A DNA stretch of 8,404 nucleotides from Lachnospiraceae bacterium (GTDB lineage: Bacteria > Bacillota > Clostridia > Lachnospirales > Lachnospiraceae), in the NCBI GenBank assembly GCA_003484785.1, contig DNAD01000002.1:1-8404 (forward strand), in the 5' to 3' direction. The position numbers and the translations under genes are program-made. Positions 7,183 to 8,404 of this stretch are shown here, one piece after another. Position 1 is the stretch's first letter, and each line of letters begins with the position of its first letter. Below the pieces are notes generated by a model. The model was not told where the DNA came from. It saw only the letters and a program-made list of their open reading frames with translations, and did not search any database.

Positions 7183-7662
7183 ATGAAGATAGATGTTATC
7201 GCGGTGGGCAGGCTTAAGGAGAAATACTTAAGGGATGCCTGTACCGAATACGAAAAAAGGCTTTCAAGGTATTGCAGGCTTACCGTTACAGAGGTGGCTG
7301 ACGAAAAGACACCGGAACAGGCGGGCGATGCCGTGAACGAAAAGATAAAGGAGCTGGAGGCTCAGAGAGTACTGAAGCACTTGAAAGAGGATGCTTTTAT
7401 CATCACCCTTGAGATAAAGGGCGAGGAGATGGACTCCGAAGAGCTTGCAGAGCGTATGGACAGGCTTACGGTAAGCGGTGTAAGTCATTTCCAGTTCGTC
7501 ATAGGCGGCTCCCTCGGACTGTCGCCTCTGGTAACCGAAAAGAGCAGGCTGCACCTGAGCTTTTCAAGGCTTACCTTTCCTCATCAGCTGATGCGGGTGA
7601 TGCTTCTGGAACAGCTGTACAGGAGCTTTAAGATAAATACCGGTGAGCCGTATCATAAATAA
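7183..7662 (+). CDS. rlmH: 23S rRNA (pseudouridine-1915-N3)-methyltransferase RlmH
   Basis: A SPOUT-class (trefoil-knot) methyltransferase that uses S-adenosylmethionine to methylate pseudouridine 1915 in helix 69 of 23S rRNA on the assembled ribosome. The 159 residues match the family length of about 155-160. The start MKIDVIAVGRLKEKYL is typical. The cofactor loop is FVIGGSLGLS (105-114), and the knot region is FSRLTFPHQLMRVMLLEQLY (127-146), followed by the INTGEPYHK C-terminus, whose Tyr-His is conserved. The ribosome site is poor: only CGGA at 7171-7174. It lies 49 bases after nfnB. Older annotations call this family YbeA/OrfX. In Staphylococcus its 3' end is the SCCmec attachment site, but I see no duplicated attachment site or cassette here. 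Confidence 0.97.
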   Translation: MKIDVIAVGRLKEKYLRDACTEYEKRLSRYCRLTVTEVADEKTPEQAGDAVNEKIKELEAQRVLKHLKEDAFIITLEIKGEEMDSEELAERMDRLTVSGVSHFQFVIGGSLGLSPLVTEKSRLHLSFSRLTFPHQLMRVMLLEQLYRSFKINTGEPYHK

Positions 7663-7663
7663 A

Positions 7664-7677
7664 ACCGGCAGGCCGGT
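7664..7677. other. GC-rich hairpin just after rlmH
   Basis: ACCGG (7664-7668) pairs with CCGGT (7673-7677) around CAGG, two bases after the rlmH stop. On the + strand no T-tract follows. Read on the - strand, the hairpin is followed at once by TTTTATTT (7664 down to 7657), the layout of a short intrinsic terminator for antisense transcripts. A second inverted repeat, GCTGC (7682-7686) and GCAGC (7701-7705), lies downstream. No - strand gene is visible for the terminator to serve. Confidence 0.35.
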
Positions 7678-7727
7678 GCAAGCTGCGCCCGGCTGTAGCG
7701 GCAGCAACGGACAGTATATGGCAATAA

Positions 7728-8404
7728 ATGATAATGGTCGGGAAATACGAAACAGATTTTGATATAGAACCGGAGCATGCCAGAAATATCTTCGGCATGC
7801 TTGATAAAAACATTAAAAAGATCGAGAAGACCTTCAGGGTCAGCATTGTGGAAAGAGGAGACAGGCTCAGGCTCTCCGGTGAGGAAAAGGACGTTTTGAA
7901 CGTCCGCTCGGTGCTTACGGAGCTTGAGCTTCTGTCAAGAAGAGGAAATGCAATAGATGACCAGAGGGTGGAGTATGTTATTGAAATGGTGATGGAGGAT
8001 CAGAATAATGCGCTTTCCTCCATAGACGGAGAGATAATCTGCCATACAACGGCGGGAAAGCCAATAAAGCCCAAAACTCTCGGGCAGAAGGAATATGTGG
8101 ATCTGATCAGGGAGAAGATGATCGTCTTTTCCATGGGCCCGGCGGGAACCGGAAAGACCTATCTGGCCATGGCAATGGCGATAACCGCCTTTAAGAACGA
8201 GGAGGTTCAGAGGATAATCCTTACAAGGCCTGCCATTGAGGCAGGGGAAAAGTTAGGCTTTCTTCCCGGGGACCTTCAGAGCAAGGTAGATCCCTATTTG
8301 AGGCCGCTCTATGACGCGCTTTATCAGATAATGGGGGCTGACTCCTTCCAGAAGAACATGGAGAAGGGGCTCATAGAGGTGGCGCCTCTTGCCTATATGA
8401 GGGG
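7728..8404 (+). CDS. phoH: PhoH family ATPase (PhoH/YbeZ-like), 3' end outside window
   Basis: Partial gene, open to the window end: 225 full codons from the ATG at 7728. PhoH proteins are cytosolic P-loop NTPases linked by context and some biochemistry to RNA handling and ribosome maturation. Counting from the ATG at 7734, residues 1 to about 75 form a KH-like N-terminal region (IEPEHARNIFGMLDKNIKKI). Walker A is GPAGTGKT (135-142), followed by LAMAMA. The family block RPAIEAGEKLGFLPGD (165-180) with KVDPYLRPLYDAL (184-196) follows. The Walker B region is beyond the window. In-frame ATGs are at 7728 and 7734, with a stop (TAA) at 7725. Neither has a good ribosome site, so the start is uncertain by two codons. 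In many Firmicutes phoH is followed by ybeY, which cannot be checked here. Confidence 0.95.
   Translation, partial: MIMVGKYETDFDIEPEHARNIFGMLDKNIKKIEKTFRVSIVERGDRLRLSGEEKDVLNVRSVLTELELLSRRGNAIDDQRVEYVIEMVMEDQNNALSSIDGEIICHTTAGKPIKPKTLGQKEYVDLIREKMIVFSMGPAGTGKTYLAMAMAITAFKNEEVQRIILTRPAIEAGEKLGFLPGDLQSKVDPYLRPLYDALYQIMGADSFQKNMEKGLIEVAPLAYMR

Noticed and set aside
7600..7662. SCC-type integration site at the 3' end of rlmH
   Set aside because: No direct repeat of the rlmH end, no recombinase and no foreign DNA follow; phoH follows directly.
1..8404. CRISPR array, phage defence system, tRNA or insertion sequence
   Set aside because: No regular repeats, terminal inverted repeats, transposase motifs or tRNA folds were seen; nearly all bases belong to housekeeping genes.

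Overview
The window reads as ordinary core chromosome of an anaerobic Firmicute, most likely a clostridial or Lachnospiraceae-type bacterium. This rests on the combination of formate-tetrahydrofolate ligase, FolD and an NfnAB-type transhydrogenase, on purine-rich GGAGG ribosome sites, on frequent AGG and ATA codons, and on proteins that resemble clostridial family members. The genus cannot be fixed from the sequence alone. All eight genes lie on the + strand. I see no mobile element, tRNA, rRNA, CRISPR array or sign of recent transfer.

Bases 1-4670 form a tightly packed run. It starts with the last 184 codons of an FtsK/SpoIIIE DNA translocase, which overlaps fhs (formate-tetrahydrofolate ligase) by 4 bases. 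After 39 bases comes folD (methylene-THF dehydrogenase/cyclohydrolase), and after 12 more a 521-residue membrane protein of unknown function. That protein has an N-terminal zinc ribbon, one transmembrane helix, a TPR-like region and two chitobiase C-terminal-like beta repeats. fhs and folD are consecutive steps of the one-carbon folate pathway: formate + THF -> 10-formyl-THF <-> 5,10-methenyl-THF <-> 5,10-methylene-THF, the last step being NADP-linked.

Bases 4671-4812 are an AT-rich gap with a plausible promoter and a leader hairpin. A second run follows: nfnA (FAD/[2Fe-2S] subunit) and nfnB (FAD/two [4Fe-4S] subunit), which together should form the electron-bifurcating NADH-dependent ferredoxin:NADP+ oxidoreductase. 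Then come rlmH (23S rRNA pseudouridine-1915 methyltransferase) and the 5' part of a phoH-family ATPase gene that runs off the window. The intergenic gaps at 2223-2261, 5692-5759, 7134-7182 and 7663-7727 each contain an inverted repeat, none followed by a T-tract on the + strand, so I do not call them ordinary terminators.

The metabolic theme is one-carbon folate chemistry plus NADPH/ferredoxin balance. FolD exchanges electrons with NADP(H), and NfnAB connects NADP(H), NADH and ferredoxin. I found no convincing undescribed system. The least explained item is the zinc-ribbon/TPR/chitobiase-like membrane protein. The gaps between genes carry several small, unassigned RNA or DNA structures. No stretch longer than 300 bases lacks a gene.
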